This document shows, piece by piece, positions 31,810 to 44,046 of a DNA stretch of 64,000 nucleotides (position 1 is the first letter of the stretch; each line of letters opens with the position of its first letter). The position numbers were made by a program, and so were the translations under genes. The stretch is from Adiantum capillus-veneris (lineage: Eukaryota; Streptophyta; Polypodiopsida; Polypodiales; Pteridaceae): assembly GCA_014529385.2 (NCBI GenBank), contig CM043944.1, positions 80,260,384 to 80,324,383 of the forward strand, written 5' to 3'. The notes beneath the pieces are model-generated. The model was not told the origin of the DNA and ran no database searches. It saw nothing but the letters and a program-made list of their open reading frames with translations.

Positions 31810-33362
31810 CAAGACCTGGTTGTTATATTTATCCCCTTCAGCTCTTCTTCTTGTGTTTCACTTGCCATTCCACGTAGAACAAGGATGGATTCATCTTCCA
31901 TGTCTTTGTTAAGTGGAGTACTTGAAACTTGAGATAGGTTTTCATATATTTGATCAATTACCTCCTATATGATCTGTATATTGTTGCATGGCATGCCTTT
32001 GAGCTTTATTGATGAGGGATCTAGTGGCCAAATTCCATTGGCATGGAAACTTGCCTTGATGTTATCTGCTATCAAAGATACTTGTAGAGACTTTGAGACA
32101 ATAGAGGCAAGATCCCTCTTGCTAGCTTGGGTAGAAGTTGTTCTTTGATGCCATATTGCTCTCTATTTATGAAAGTTTACCTTAAGGGATTTGAATATAA
32201 ACACATCAAAAGGTTGAAGCTTATGTGATGTGTGTGCTGGCAAAGTGATGATATCAATACCTCCCTCATGTGCTCTTGCCAAAACCTCTAGGGAGACATG
32301 GCTTCCATGTCCATCAAGGATTAAAAGATGCTGATTCCCAAATCCCATGTTTTCTGCGACAGCTTTTTGGAAATGCTCTATGCATGCTTGGAATAACTCA
32401 TTGGTCATCCAAGATTTTTTTTGCATTGCCATTGCTGCTCCTGCTTCAGAATCCTGAATGTAATTTCCATTGATTCTTCTCCCGTCGAATATGTAGTATG
32501 AAGGAATTGAAAAACCGGAGGCATTAACACAACACAAGACCGTCATCCATTCCCTTCATTCATAAGTGATAACAATTTTTTTTTTTGATTCCCTTTTTGG
32601 CAAGGATCTTCATACCTTTATCTTTTGAGACTTGAAATCCAGTTTGATCAACATTCCATATGTTTGAAGGAGGATAGTTGTTTTGATCATAGAGCTTTTG
32701 AAGATTTTATGGAGGCTCTTGATAATTTTTGGGCTGAATGATATAGCTCTTGTCTGATCCAAACCCTTAGAGACTCAAAAGAAAAGTTGTGGATGTCATT
32801 GTCAAAAACCTTCCCACCAACTTCTACTTGGAATTCCAATTGTGAAGAATGTGTGCCTCATTTGATAGAGCTCATCAACATTTAACTTAACATCAAGAAT
32901 GGAAGTGCCATGGCCCAAATCGCACTTTAAGAAGATTCACTTTAGTAGTGCTTCTTCTTCTTTTGATGTGAGCATTGTTGATGGTCCTCTCATCTTCTTT
33001 TGTGACCATACTTCCTCCAAGTTTACTATTGTTGATTTGCTCATGCGCAATTTCATAGAGCATTTGTGTAAAGAGAGGCCCTCTTTTCGTGCACAAAGTG
33101 CCCTAGCCATGTCTTGTTCAATCAAAGAGAGCTTTGTCCGTGTTTGTTTTGATCGTGGCTTTGGAGGAAAGTTGTCGAGTAGTTCTAGAGTGGGCTCGTG
33201 ACTTTGCACTTCAGGGCTTTGTTTAGGAAATGTGGCCTTCACTTGAAGTAATAAACGAGGTTTCTTATTTCTCTTGTTTCCAGTTTTAGGCCCTTCCATG
33301 CTTGCTGCCATGGGATTGTCTAGAAGATGGTGATATAGATGTGCAATGGTCTGTTGATGCAT
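31810..33362 (-). pseudogene. Pogo-like (Tc1/mariner superfamily) transposase, degenerate
   Basis: Minus-strand remnants in the order of a pogo/Tigger/jerky-type transposase. First is a basic N-terminus with an HTH-like part (KLRMSKSTIVNLEEVW, GPSTMLTSKEEEAL). In broken frames follow GIPSRSWWEGF and NIWNVDQTGFQVSKDKGMK. The DDE domain is open from 32546: MTVLCCVNASGFSIPSYYIF, SWMTNELFQACIEHF, LLILDGHGSHVSLEVLA and LPAHTSHKLQPFDVFIFKSL. A stop at 32163-32165 is followed by IWHQ, KRDLASIVSKSLQVSL and ANGIWPLDPSS, the usual C-terminal block. Catalytic acids sit in NVDQTG (family usually DET), LILDGH and QPFDV. Cut-and-paste transposition would have been its role. Confidence 0.85.
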
Positions 33363-34938
33363 ATTTGCTGTTCGTTTTTTGGTTTCTTCTTGTACTTCTC
33401 ACCATTGTCTAAATCAAACACGGTAATAGTTATTAATAAAGTTCACCTAAAAAAATGGGATAAAAAGCGTAAAAGAGCTAAACAAAAGTGAATAGGAAGT
33501 ATATTTGAATAACACCATATAAGCATTTTGAGCTGTGTATGTGAATAACTCCAGATAATCATTGCCAGCAAGATGAAGACACTAATGAAATCCTTTTGAA
33601 AATGTAGGACTGAAAAATGTATTTAATCATTATGGTAAGCAAGTTGTAGACATAGATCAAGGAAAAATAAATATATTGAACCTATTGTGGACAAAATTGT
33701 GCTCTTTTAGATAAAAACCAAATTGAAGTGAATAGGCATCTATGTTCCTTTGTTGTGTATTTGAATGAGATCAGAAAAGCGTTTCCATTTGTGCATCTGA
33801 ATTGGAATAGATATGCATTGTTAATAAGCTAAAAGCACTGATAAATTCTCGTTGCAAATGTAAGACTGAAAAGTGTGCTTGAATGCACACATGCACACTA
33901 AGAACTCAATAATTATTATGGTCAACAATTTGTGAACTCATAAATTCATGCTACATACTTACTTTGAGAACTTGAATTTCAATCTCCATGTTTTCAAGCA
34001 AGTGTGCATACTGCTTTACAAAAAAATTATTTTTTGAAATTGGTGAAGAGCTCTTTTTAGGGCTTCCATTTTGCTTGGCAGGTTGTACTATGGTCGATGA
34101 AGTAGCCTTGGGGATTGTAGAGTGTGCCTTCCGCCTTGGGCTTGTGCATAGGAAGGATGGCTTCACATGAGCACATCCACAACACACACTTGTCCACCAT
34201 GTCTGTGTACTAGCTGAGAGGTGCATAGTAAATTAATGAGCTGAGGGTGTCTCTCTATCAAACATCCTTTACACTCACAAGGTGCCAGAGAACCCATAGT
34301 TCTTGATTTGCATTGCGTGTTCAAAGCTCAAGAATGTGGAAATAATGATGAATATGAGTATCTACACAACATACTGCAAGAGCTTCAAGTAGATTGTACA
34401 TGGCTGATGGCATGTAGAAGGGTAGGCAAGCAGTTTAGGTGAAAGTTTAGGCATGGAACAATGAAAGCAAAGGTGCATACGCACATGCAACTAGTAAATC
34501 TTTTATCAAAACTATTGCCCCTACAGAGCTGGGGAGGGACAAAAGTGACGATTTGTAATCCTGAGGCTAAGCACGCAGGTTGTGTTTGAGTTTTTGTCAA
34601 ATCTTGTTTAAGCGCAATAAGAATTTAATAAGGTGACTGTGGTAGGAAAGAATTTATGTGCTGCTCAAATAATGACTAAAACTGATCGTGAATGAAGGAT
34701 TTTCATCATTGTTTGTTGTAGACATTTAATCCATCTCAAGGAGTGAGCGTCATGATTGCTGAGATTGGTTTTTTTTTCTTCATGTGTAGGTCTAGAGGCA
34801 CTTTTTGGACATGTGCATCTTCAATTTGAAAGTGACTTCCACATTGTATTTTTTCTTTCTTAATATGGAACAAGAGGACATTTTGTTTGGTGCAAGAATG
34901 TTTCTAATGTTTGTATCTAAACTGACCCATACTTTTAT
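33363..34938. other. No recognised gene
   Basis: AT-rich. One minus-strand frame (34226-33951) is serine/proline/lysine-rich with NNFFVKQYAHLLENMEIEIQ. It lies 5' of the transposase remnant and could be part of the same transposon, but nothing identifies it. No terminal inverted repeats were located. Confidence 0.35.
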
Positions 34939-34954
34939 TGGCTCCTCTACCCTA

Positions 34955-35430
34955 ATGGAGCTTAAAATTTTCAAGGAAAGAGAGAGCCTCCATGTGTTAC
35001 TTTGCTTCATTTCAAAGAAAGCCTTAAGAAACATTTAAATTTAAAATGCAAAAGTGAAAGGTAAATATTGAGATTGAAATGGTAAAAAATAAAAATACAA
35101 AGACTTTTGAAACTTAGTACTCTATCTATATTCATGATAATTATAGTCCTTGGGAAGGCCATGTCATTTTACTTAAGCTCTTCTATACTATATACAATGG
35201 AGCTCAAAGTTTTCAAGGAAGGAGAGAGCCTCCATGTGTCACACTGTGTTTCTTTCAAAGAAAACCTTAAGAAACATTTAAATTTAAAATGCAAAATTAA
35301 AGGTAAGTACCGAGATTGAGATGGTAGAGAATAAAAATACAAAGACTTCCAAAACTTAGTACTCTATCTATATTCATACTATTTATAGTCCTTGGGAAGG
35401 CCATGGTGATTTACTTAAACTCTAAAATTT
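34955..35430. repeat. Tandem duplication, period about 242 bp
   Basis: Copies at about 34955-35196 and 35197-35430 share gagagagcctccatgtgt, gaaacatttaaatttaaaat, acttagtactctatctatat and tatagtccttgggaaggcca. Differences are scattered substitutions and small indels. It is noncoding. Confidence 0.8.
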
Positions 35431-35635
35431 GAAGAGTGACCACTCACTACTTTTGTGTTTGAAACCCATTTGAAGGGTGGCTTTACATTGCATTTTGAAG
35501 GTCATAAAGAGCTCCCCTCCATGTATCGCGCAATGAGACTCCCTTTGAAAGCTTGCATGGACCTTCCATGTCGTAAATGATCTCTGATCTTAGTGCTCAA
35601 AGTTTAGCAGCAATACACACATGCCCGTGTTTTGT

Positions 35636-35706
35636 TTGTATGTGTGTGTGAGAGAGAGATAGAGAGAGAGGGGGAGACCCATTGCCTTTGTGTGTGTGTG
35701 TGTGTC
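35636..35706. repeat. Microsatellites (GT)n, (GA)n
   Basis: A TG run, then GA-rich repeats with a G run, then a further TG run separated by 'cccattgcctt'. It lies just before the zinc knuckle of element C. Confidence 0.85.
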
Positions 35707-35721
35707 TCCCTACCTATTATA

Positions 35722-36757
35722 GTTGTGGTGAAATTGGTCATATCAACACTTATTGTCTAAAGCCAACAAGGATGGGAGGTGATATGTTTCCACTTTCTCA
35801 GCAGATTCCTAACAGGGCTAATGATTATGCAATGGATATACGAGGATATTAAGGCGTTGAACAGGAAAATCAGGCCTCAACCTCTCGTGGTCATGTGGGT
35901 ATTGTGCGTGTTGAAAATAAAGAAGCAGATATGATGCTTGTAGGCAAAAGAGAGAGGGAAGGCTATGCTGCTCTAGGTCCCAGTAAGAAAAAGAGAAAGA
36001 GAAAAAGGGCAAAGATGCGAAAGTTAAGAGGAAGAGAACACCTTGTAGACGATTTGAAGTAGCAGATTTACCTTTGGGAGAAGATCAAACAACTTACAGT
36101 TTAAAGGAAGACCTGATTGGGAGGAAAGTAGATTGTACTTTTGGACAGTTGATGAATATGGTGCCCAAATTTAAGAGGCAGTGGAAGTCATTAGAGAATC
36201 CCGAGAAAGAGTCAAAGCATGGACACATCAAAGTGTTGTCTTTGGGAGAGTTACCCAACATTTTTCCTGTGGTGAACGCTTGGCACAAAGGTGTGGGCAT
36301 GGGAGAGGCCTACATTGATGGATATGCTCAAGTTTCTGTGATCACACAATCATGTGTCAAGAGACTGGGTCTCATTACATGCGAAAGCTTTTGGTTCAAT
36401 ATTTGACTAGCAAACCATGCCAAAGTGAAGTGTTTGGGGTTGATTAAGAATTTGGAAGTTTAAGTCTTTAACATGAAGGTTATAGTAAACTTTCATGTTA
36501 TACCAACTGACTTGGGAGCTTTTCCTCTCATTTTGGGGAGACCTTGGTTGAGAGATGTTGGTGTTTTGAAAGAGTGGGACAAGGGCACAATCTGTGTATA
36601 TGGAAAGAAGGGTGAAAAGAGGGTGTTTGATATGACTACCAAGCAACCTTTAGCACTAGAATATGTGAGAAAAAATTATGAATCCAAAGTCACCGATGAA
36701 AATAGTTTAAGTAGCACTACTTCTAGTTCCAGTGATGAGGGTGAAGTGTCCTTCTAG
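35722..36757 (+). pseudogene. Element C gag tail and aspartic protease
   Basis: The zinc knuckle reads YYSCGEIGHINTYC at 35722-35763, with the first Cys changed to Tyr. A basic linker (PSKKKRKRKRAK) follows. The open frame 36074-36406 carries the YIDGYAQVSVITQSCVKRLG active-site loop, in which the D-G-G-A of relatives has become D-G-Y-A. After stops the frame has LGAFPLILGRPWLRDVGVLK (36473-36757), the second protease signature, then an acidic serine-rich tail. The protease is probably inactive. Confidence 0.8.
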
Positions 36758-38010
36758 TTGTTGGGACAAGGAGAAGAGACAAATTGGTGAAGTATTGCAA
36801 GTGTCAAAGGATACAAAATGCTTTGATCCGTTTAGAACAACTCAAGGAGTTGATGAAGCCTAAAAAGGAATTACCAGTGAAGAAGGGGTTGATTCAAAAC
36901 ATGCTGAGTATTGATTGACACAAGCAGAAAGAAAGGAGTATCCAAATCTTTTCATCACTTCATATCAAGAAATAAGGGGTTTTGTTGGAGACCTCGTGAA
37001 GATTGAACTAGTTAAAGGGGCCAAACCAATAAGTCAGAAGTTAAGGAGAATGGGTAAGGAGCAAATGAATTCTTTAAAGGAAGAAGTGGATAATGCCAGT
37101 TGATAATGTTGAATGGGTGAGCCTTGTATTGGTCACTCCAAAGAAAGATGGGTGTTGGAGAGTTTGTGTTGATTATAAGTTACTAAATGAAGTGACCAAG
37201 AAAGATTCTTATCCCTTACCTTTCATTGATGCAGTTGGCTGGCTTTGAAAGATACATTGTTTGTGATGGCTATTCAGGGTATTTCCAACTTATCCTTTCT
37301 CCTGAAGATCAGAAAAAGACTACTTCATGGGGTTGTGTCTGCTTTTGTTGCCTTCCTTTTGGGTTGACAAATGGACCTTGAGCTTTTGAAAGAAAACTGG
37401 ATTGGGTCCTTACCCCGTTTCTTAGGAAGTTTGTCAAAGGGTTCATAGAATTTTGTGTATATAGTTCAAGGAAAGAGCGTGTTTAGAAGCTTGAAATGAC
37501 TTTTGCAAGGTATGATGAATTTGGGGGTTAGTTGAACCCTAAGAAGTGTCATTTGCTACAGCCAAGAGTGAAGCTTCTTGGACATGCGATTTCAAAAAAA
37601 TGGGATTGAAGCAAATCCAGATAAAGTAGAGGCCTTGTTATTGTTGTCATCTCCAAAGGATACAAGATAACTGACTAATTTCATACAGAAGGTTTAATAT
37701 CTATCTCGATTCATACCTTTGGCATCATAGTTATTGTATCCAATTGCAACAAGTAGTTAAGAATGATCCATTGGAGTGGACATGTGATTGTAAAGATGTT
37801 TTTGACAGAGTCAAGGAAGTTTTGAGTACACTACCCATTATGCAAGCTCCTGATTGGGAAAAGGAAGTTTTATGTTAACCCATCAGTGGGAGATGATGCC
37901 ATTGGGGCTATGTTGTTGCAAAGAGGGAAGGAATCTCAGTATATGAAACCCATGCATTACACCAACAGAGTGAAGACTCCTCATGAAAGAGATTATATGA
38001 AAGACGACTC
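36758..38010 (+). pseudogene. Element C reverse transcriptase and partial RNase H
   Basis: Blocks in order: AERKEYPNLFITSYQEIRGF and QKLRRMGKEQMNSLKEEVD (36915-37103), then VTPKKDGCWRVCVDYKLLNE, RYIVCDGYSGYFQL, PFGLTNGP and KFVKGFIEFCVYSSRKERV. Next are LNPKKCHLLQPRVKLLGHAI and IEANPDKVEALL. The catalytic site that reads FMDDFCIY in D is FIEFCVY here, so the aspartate pair is lost. RNase H remnants (VNPSVGDDAIGAMLLQRGKE) lie at about 37870-37990. Frames change repeatedly. Confidence 0.82.
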
Positions 38011-38900
38011 TAGCTTTTGATGTGTTTGAAAAATGGGGGCTTGATGCTATCAGACCCTTACCCATGACTAGTAAAAGGAATACTTACATCTTGACAACAG
38101 TGGATTATTTGTCATGTTGGATAGAAACTAAAGCTGTCAAACAAATTACCAGTAAGGAAATGGGGAAGTTTGTGATGAACATATATGTTGCAAATTTGGT
38201 GTACCACTAGAACTACTTTTTGATAGAGGACCGGGATTTAGAGAAGAGCTGTTTGATTTCTTGTGCAAAAAGCTCAATACGCAGCACCGCTACAATTCTC
38301 CTTATTATCCACAATGCAATGATATCAATGAGAGGTTCAATGGAGATTTTGTGAAAATCTTGACAAAGATGACCAAGACACATGGGAAAACTTGGGATTC
38401 AGAGTTGCCTTGTGCATTATGGGCCTATAGAACTGCTATCAAAACGAGCACATGGTTTTCTCTTAGCACTTGGTCTATGGAAAAGAAGCATTATTTCCAA
38501 TTGAAGTGAAAATTCTTGCACTCAAATTGTTGTCATTGGGAGATGAAGGGCAAAAAGATACTTGGCAAAAAAGGTTATTAGATTTATAATCTTTGCAATT
38601 GGACAGAGTTTTGGCTTTGAGCTACTATGAGGAAGTGTCAAAGAAAGCTCAGATAAAAGCTAATGAATGTGTGAAGGACAAGGGAATTTAAAAGGGTGAT
38701 CTTGTGTTTCAATACAATAGTAAGTTGGACAACCAGTTTCCAGAAAAAGTTTCAAATCAAGTGGGAAGGTCCTTTTACTGTTGTAAACAAGTTTGACAAT
38801 GGCACATATTAGTTAGCATATTTGGGTGGTGCACAACATAAATACCGTGTTAATGGCTATAGATTGAAGAAATATCTAGCAGGTTTGATGAAAATTGTGA
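38011..38900 (+). pseudogene. Element C integrase core and C-terminal domain
   Basis: From 38022: FEKWGLDAIRPLPMTSKRNT and TTVDYLSCWIETKAV, the first catalytic Asp region. A frame shift follows, then LFDRGPGFREELFDFLCKKL, NSPYYPQCNDINERFNGDF (second Asp and Glu) and WAYRTAIKTSTWFSL. The C-terminal domain at about 38690-38890 has KGDLVFQYNSKLDNQF, WEGPFTVVNKFDNGTY and KYRVNGYRLKKYLAG. The HHCC finger is absent. Confidence 0.85.
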
Positions 38901-39030
38901 CAGTTGAGATGCTATCAATTTAGGAAGGCAGTGTAAAGACATCCGAGGATGGAAATGAGGTTTTTGGGAATGAGCTGCAGCAATTGTTCACCCTAGAAAC
39001 CTTTGCTTGTCACATGAATGATCAAGCTGT

Positions 39031-39041
39031 CTAGGGGGGGT
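39031..39041 (+). promoter_or_regulatory. PPT of element C
   Basis: CTAGGGGGGGT followed by TGGCAAGC, after the end of the integrase region. It is placed as expected for a PPT and LTR start at 39042. Confidence 0.6.
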
Positions 39042-40897
39042 TGGCAAGCTATGTTAGGCGTTTTCTGCATGAGCACAAAGTCATTAGATCATGCCAAAAA
39101 GCTTGTTAACTAACCTCATGTATATATGTGTACATAGTGCTTTGAATCTCGGGAGTGACCATGTAAAAATTCATGTACAATGGTTTGGTTTTTCCACGCT
39201 TGTGTACTAGTGTTTTGGGTTCTTCAAGTCCCCAAAACATGGTTTTTAATTAGTATTTTCAGCCGCGCTTTATAGCTTGTGAATCGGACTTGTACATCAT
39301 GAATTATGTGCGTCTGAAGTGGGAGGTCTCGACTTAGAAAGTGGTTGCAGATACATGCGACAAAGGCAACTGAGCCACCTTGATGATCTAAGATTAGAAA
39401 TGGTGAGAGTTCAAATTTTTGGAGATATCCAAAGTAATGGGATCCGACCCCTGCTTTACAGTGGTGGCCAGAGTGGTGCACTATGCTCCTAGGAAGTTGG
39501 TCCTGAGAAGGGGTCAAGCTAGAAATTTTTGGTGGGAAGGAGGGAGTTGGAAAAGTGTGGGAGGAAGGTGCCATGTGGCAAGGAAATAATCCCACATAAT
39601 GGAGCTTGGGCTCAAGGCAAAGGGTATAAGAGGGGGAATGGGTGCCCATTAAGGGTGTATCAAAGGTGAGAGGAGCTCTCTCAAGGCTTGGCTATGGGGG
39701 CTCATGGGATCATGGGGTCATGGGGAGGAAACCCAAAAGATGGTGCATTTTTGGGTTCCCAATAGCCTGCATAGGTGCCTGGCTCCCTTTTTGGTTCCCT
39801 GGACACTTGCCACACCCCCATCCCTTGGGTCAAAAGTCACCGAAACCTCATTTCCTACCCAAAAAAGGAAAAAAAAGGACCAATTGAAAGAAGCCTACAA
39901 GGAGAGTCTTTTTGATTGAGAAGAGAGAGAAAATCTTTGGGGATAAGAGATAAAAAGAGGTCCCATTTTATAGCTACAACACCTGAAAAATTTCCAGAGA
40001 GCTCATCTTTTAGCAAGAGAGAGTACACCCCCAACTTTGAGTGGCCATAACTCTCTTATCTTTTATCTGTTTTTAGCCAAGCTATGCCATTATGTCTTTC
40101 ATTTCTCTTAATTCCAAGTGTGCTCCATGCTAGAAGGTTTCTTCATAAATCTTTATAGGTGCTTATCTCATAGGTGGTTTTGGCGGTGCAATAGTTCTTC
40201 CTTTCGACAGCGTGACTCGTGCGAGGCTATAGAGGCACTCATTTTCCTTGTCGTTTGTAGGCTAACATTGTATGATGTCTCAAGTGCCAAATTAGAGGTT
40301 AAAAGTTACATCTGAGCTCACAAAAGTGTTTTCAACACAAAATAGGCCTAGAGATCAAGTTTCATTCAATTCGGATCACTTTTGGCTTAGTAAAGCTCCC
40401 GGGGAAGTTGTAGGCAACAAATAGAAAAAGGACTGATAGACCTGTCTAAAAGTGTGAGAATGACAAACTAAGACTTGGACTGGTTAGAGCACATCAAGGA
40501 GAGTCTAAAATTTGGTGCAATTCTGAGTCAGTGGACATCATACATGTATGAAGTCTCCAGGCTCAGATTGACAATTTTGGCCATAACTTGAGCTACATGT
40601 ATCGGATTCAAAAACTTTTTTTAATCAAAACAGAGCTCTAGAGTAGCTCTAGAAGATTTAGTGTCAACCATGAACCAAAAATAGGGTCATTCATTGTTGC
40701 TCAGCGCCCAAAAAAATGTCGTTTAAGACCTCAAAATTCATATGAAAATTAGGGGTGTCTAAAACCGGAAATTCGAGAGAATTGTGAGAAAACGGTCCTG
40801 CTTTTGGACATACTTTTGACTTTTCCCTAACCAAAGCACTTGAACACTTTGGAATAAGCCTTTTTACATCAACCTAGAGCTGTTAGGCCCAGAGTTC
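39042..40897. other. Probable 3' LTR of element C and junction with the gag-protease element
   Basis: Noncoding sequence starting TGGCAAGC after the PPT. A TATA-like GGTATAAG lies at 39624-39631. The length would suit the two-kilobase LTRs of this lineage, but no partner copy exists in the window, so the boundary with the next element near 40.9 kb is not defined. Open frames on the minus strand (39649-39224) have no recognisable motif. Confidence 0.35.
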
Positions 40898-42486
40898 ATG
40901 TTTTCTTTAGAGTTAAACTCAGCTTATACAAGCTTCAAAATCCCAACAAAAGAGGAGCATCCGCCCATAATGGATCTTCCAAACTTGCAATTGAAAAAGA
41001 CCAAGCTTGTTGAAAGAGTTTGGATAACAAATCATAAGAGTGAAGGACTGTATAGATATATTGATGACACTGAGGTCATCCTTTATAAGTGCTCATAGCC
41101 ATACCCAGAACAACTGACAGATTACAACCTCTTACATGTCTATACATATGAATTCGACTATCAATGGAAGTCTATAATAATTGACAAGTATAGACGAGAA
41201 TACAGAGTTATAGATAGCACAAACCCATGAAATGTACTAGGAATAGGTGGATATTTGGTGAATGAAGGACCACACATACCTCCACCAAACACAAGAACTC
41301 CAAAGAGGGAGCCACTTGGATTCCCTTGTAGAGTGATAACGAGAGATGAAATGATCACAGAGATGGTAGCCATGCCTTCTCAAGGACCAATTTCCAACAG
41401 AATGACTTCCCTTTGAGGAAGAACCTAGGCATAGTAGAAGGCCTGAAACGAGAGAAGGATTGAGAGAGTCTATGGTTAGACTTGTAGACAATCGCCGAGT
41501 TACACCATCCAAGATCCAGAAATGGGTGAATCGAAAATATGCCGGAGATAAATATTTGAGAGATCACATAGCGGCTTACAAAAGAGTAATTAGAGCAGAG
41601 AAAGTTTTGTATTTTGCAACACAATTTATGGTATTTGGACTGACTCTAGAAGATGACGTAGCTACATGGTTTGACTTAGTGGAAATATGTGATTTTGAGA
41701 CTCTTGACGAGCTGTTTGAGGAATTCATTGAAAAATTCTCACAGAAAGGCATAGCTCACAATACGGTCTCACAAATTCACAAATTCAAACAAAAAGTGGG
41801 TGAATCAGTACACAAAGCGGCATTATGGTTCAAGAGATATGTCAAGTTCTGTCCAAGAGTGCAACTTCCTAGGAAAGTTCTTTAATGCTAATATTTATCC
41901 AGGGAATGAGACATGCAAGTCTACAGAAGGATCTGCATATGATAAGAGCTTGATGCTAAATGAATTGATCAAAGAATCTCTTTATCTGGTGAATAACCAT
42001 GAGGAATATAAAGAAAAGGATTGTAATAGTCAAGTGGACGACACATCCTCTTAGCATAATGATTCACAGATAAGCATGTCCATTGCAAAACCAATGGCAC
42101 CTATTGATCATGAAAAGTTTATCGATAAAATGTTCAAGAGGTTAGCTCCTTTTGTAAATGTTGATTCGAGGGAGCTTAAGTGGTGCAAAATTAAGAGAAA
42201 ATGGATAAGCCATACGAGAGAAGAGTGTTACTATGACATGGAATATTCTAGGGAGAGATATGTACAACCTATTCCAATAGCACCCCCTCCATTTAGATAC
42301 ATTATGGAGAATGCACCAGGTCCAGTAGGAGTTTCAAGGCCACAGCCTATCGTAGGACAACAACCTATGCTACCAGGTGCTAGATTGTCTATAGACATGA
42401 GATATACGCAGATGATGGAACCATCCAACAAACAAGAGCTATTACCAGCTACAATATATAATAACAACCAAAGTGGGGCCCTTTGA
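40898..42486 (+). pseudogene. Gag of the gag-protease element
   Basis: A first open piece (40898-41098) reads KLVERVWITNHKSEGLYRYI and similar. After frame changes the 41405-41885 frame has the retrotransposon gag core: VNRKYAGDKYLRDHIAAYKR, ATQFMVFGLTLEDDVATWF, ETLDELFEEFIEKFSQKG and VSQIHKFKQKVGESVHKA. A next frame (42076-42486) holds FIDKMFKRLAPFV and a proline-rich part. The pattern (TLxxDAxxWF, WxxLxxxFxxKFS, KQKxxESV) is that of Retrotrans_gag. Gag would assemble the particle. At least two frame breaks. Confidence 0.75.
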
Positions 42487-44046
42487 AGCAGCAGAAGATG
42501 AGAGAAACACATGGAGCGGTGAGGCCGGAACAACCTTGACCTCTTGTATTTCAACCTGAAGAAAGAAGGTATGAGATGGAAAAAAGTACATTGAGGCTCA
42601 TTGTGAATAGAGGCTTAGCTAGATCAGAGCCCGTTTACAGCCAAGAGGAATTGCAAGAAGAAGCCCCTCAACCAGAGGTAGATTGTCACAAAAGCCATGA
42701 CACCCACTTGGTCAAACAATTTTCTTAGATGGAGATCACTCAAGTGAATGCCTATTGTCTTGACTGTGGTTTCATTCACTTGATTCCCAACTATCCAAAA
42801 AACCCAAAGCAAATCAGAAAGATCACAATGAATGTCTCAACAATTGTTTAACTATCTAGTAGCTTGGAAAATGAAAACATTGTACCAGTTCAGGTAGTTA
42901 CAAGAGAACAAGCTCAAAAAAAAAACTAGGGAGAAGCCAGCGAAAGAGAAAATGGAAATTGATGCAAGTCTAGAGATGGGTGAGCCAAAGACCGATGCAC
43001 CTAGTCAAAAAACCAAGAGAAAACGGAATAGTTGGAAAGCTAGAAAGGCTAGGATGAAAGCACGTAGGGAATGAGAGCCGAAATACCTGGCTAAGAAGCT
43101 TACCCAAGCTGAAGACAAGTTAGCACAACATGAGGAAAGTGTTGCACCTTCTCTTCTGCAGACATCTCAACCTCTAGAAGAGAACCATCCACAAATGAGA
43201 AATCGAGAAGTGCTAATTCAAGAGGATCATTGTTGGTCAAGAAGGTTAATGAACCATTAGCCACCCTCCTAAAATCCTATGAAACACGGCTCAAAAACAA
43301 CCAAACCCAAGAACAGATATGGATGACATATCCATATGCGAAACTAGAAAAGGACACGCTTGAAATATGCCAAAAAATGATTCAAACAACCCAAGATTTA
43401 CTAGAGCCACCAGTTGGAAAATGTGAGGGTGTGATCCTTGTCCCACCTACACCAGTAATCCCACCAAACCAAGAACAAAAAGAGCTAGATTCTAGTCACA
43501 AGTACGGACAAAATCTCAAGGAACCCACATTAGAACCAAAAATAGTGTTGAATACCATGGATAACTCTTCTGAGGGATTTCACATAGCTATACCTGACAA
43601 TTATAAAGAAATAGATGGTCTTGAAAAATTGTAGAAACAAGTCAGAGAGGCCAATGAATAAAGTGAGATAAGCACACGAGTAAAGCCGATGGGTGATGGA
43701 AGAGGAGTGCTCTCCCACCAATAGAGGAAATTGAGATTGGATCTCAAATGAATCTAGAAGTGGAATCATATTGTGGAGACAAAGGATCTATACAGTCTAT
43801 GAACAATCAACCCCATTTTATAAGAACACTACCATCCTATATGGGAGGGCACGAAGCCAAGTCAGATGTTATTACAATCCCATCAGAGAGACTGTCTCCC
43901 AACAAGGACATAGATTCAAAAGGGATGAGAGACATTTTGTCAACATCAGTCACTTGTACGATAACATTAGCCAAGTTGCTCAAAATATGACCAAACATGT
44001 GGGCTACTATGGGAAAATGCCTAGAGAAATTTGGTGCTAAAAACCA
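42487..44046 (+). pseudogene. Gag tail with broken zinc knuckle, linker
   Basis: Around 42743-42800 the frame reads AYCLDCGFIHLIPNYPKNPK, a C-x2-C-x3-H-x4 knuckle whose last Cys is Tyr and which lacks one spacer residue. A lysine-rich stretch follows, and an open frame at 43230-43634 with no known domain (LATLLKSYETRLKNNQTQEQ). From 43635 to 44046 frames are short. Confidence 0.5.

Larger units (their letters stand above)
35720..39041 (+). mobile_element. Tat-like Ty3/gypsy element C, degenerate
   Basis: Plus-strand remnant with zinc knuckle, protease, RT, a piece of RNase H, integrase core and integrase C-terminal domain, closing with a PPT at 39031-39040. It is a diverged relative of elements A, B and D. 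A deletion joins RNase H directly to the integrase core, so the rest of RNase H, the second RNase H and the integrase finger are absent. Gag upstream of the knuckle and the 5' LTR are not recognised. Confidence 0.82.

Noticed and set aside
35107-35319. Repeated short frame FKEGESLHV/FKERESLHV
   Set aside because: Two copies of the 242-bp tandem duplication; the frame is not kept open and has no start or domain support.
39224-39649. 141-codon minus-strand frame
   Set aside because: No motif, lies in the presumed LTR of element C, opposite to the element.
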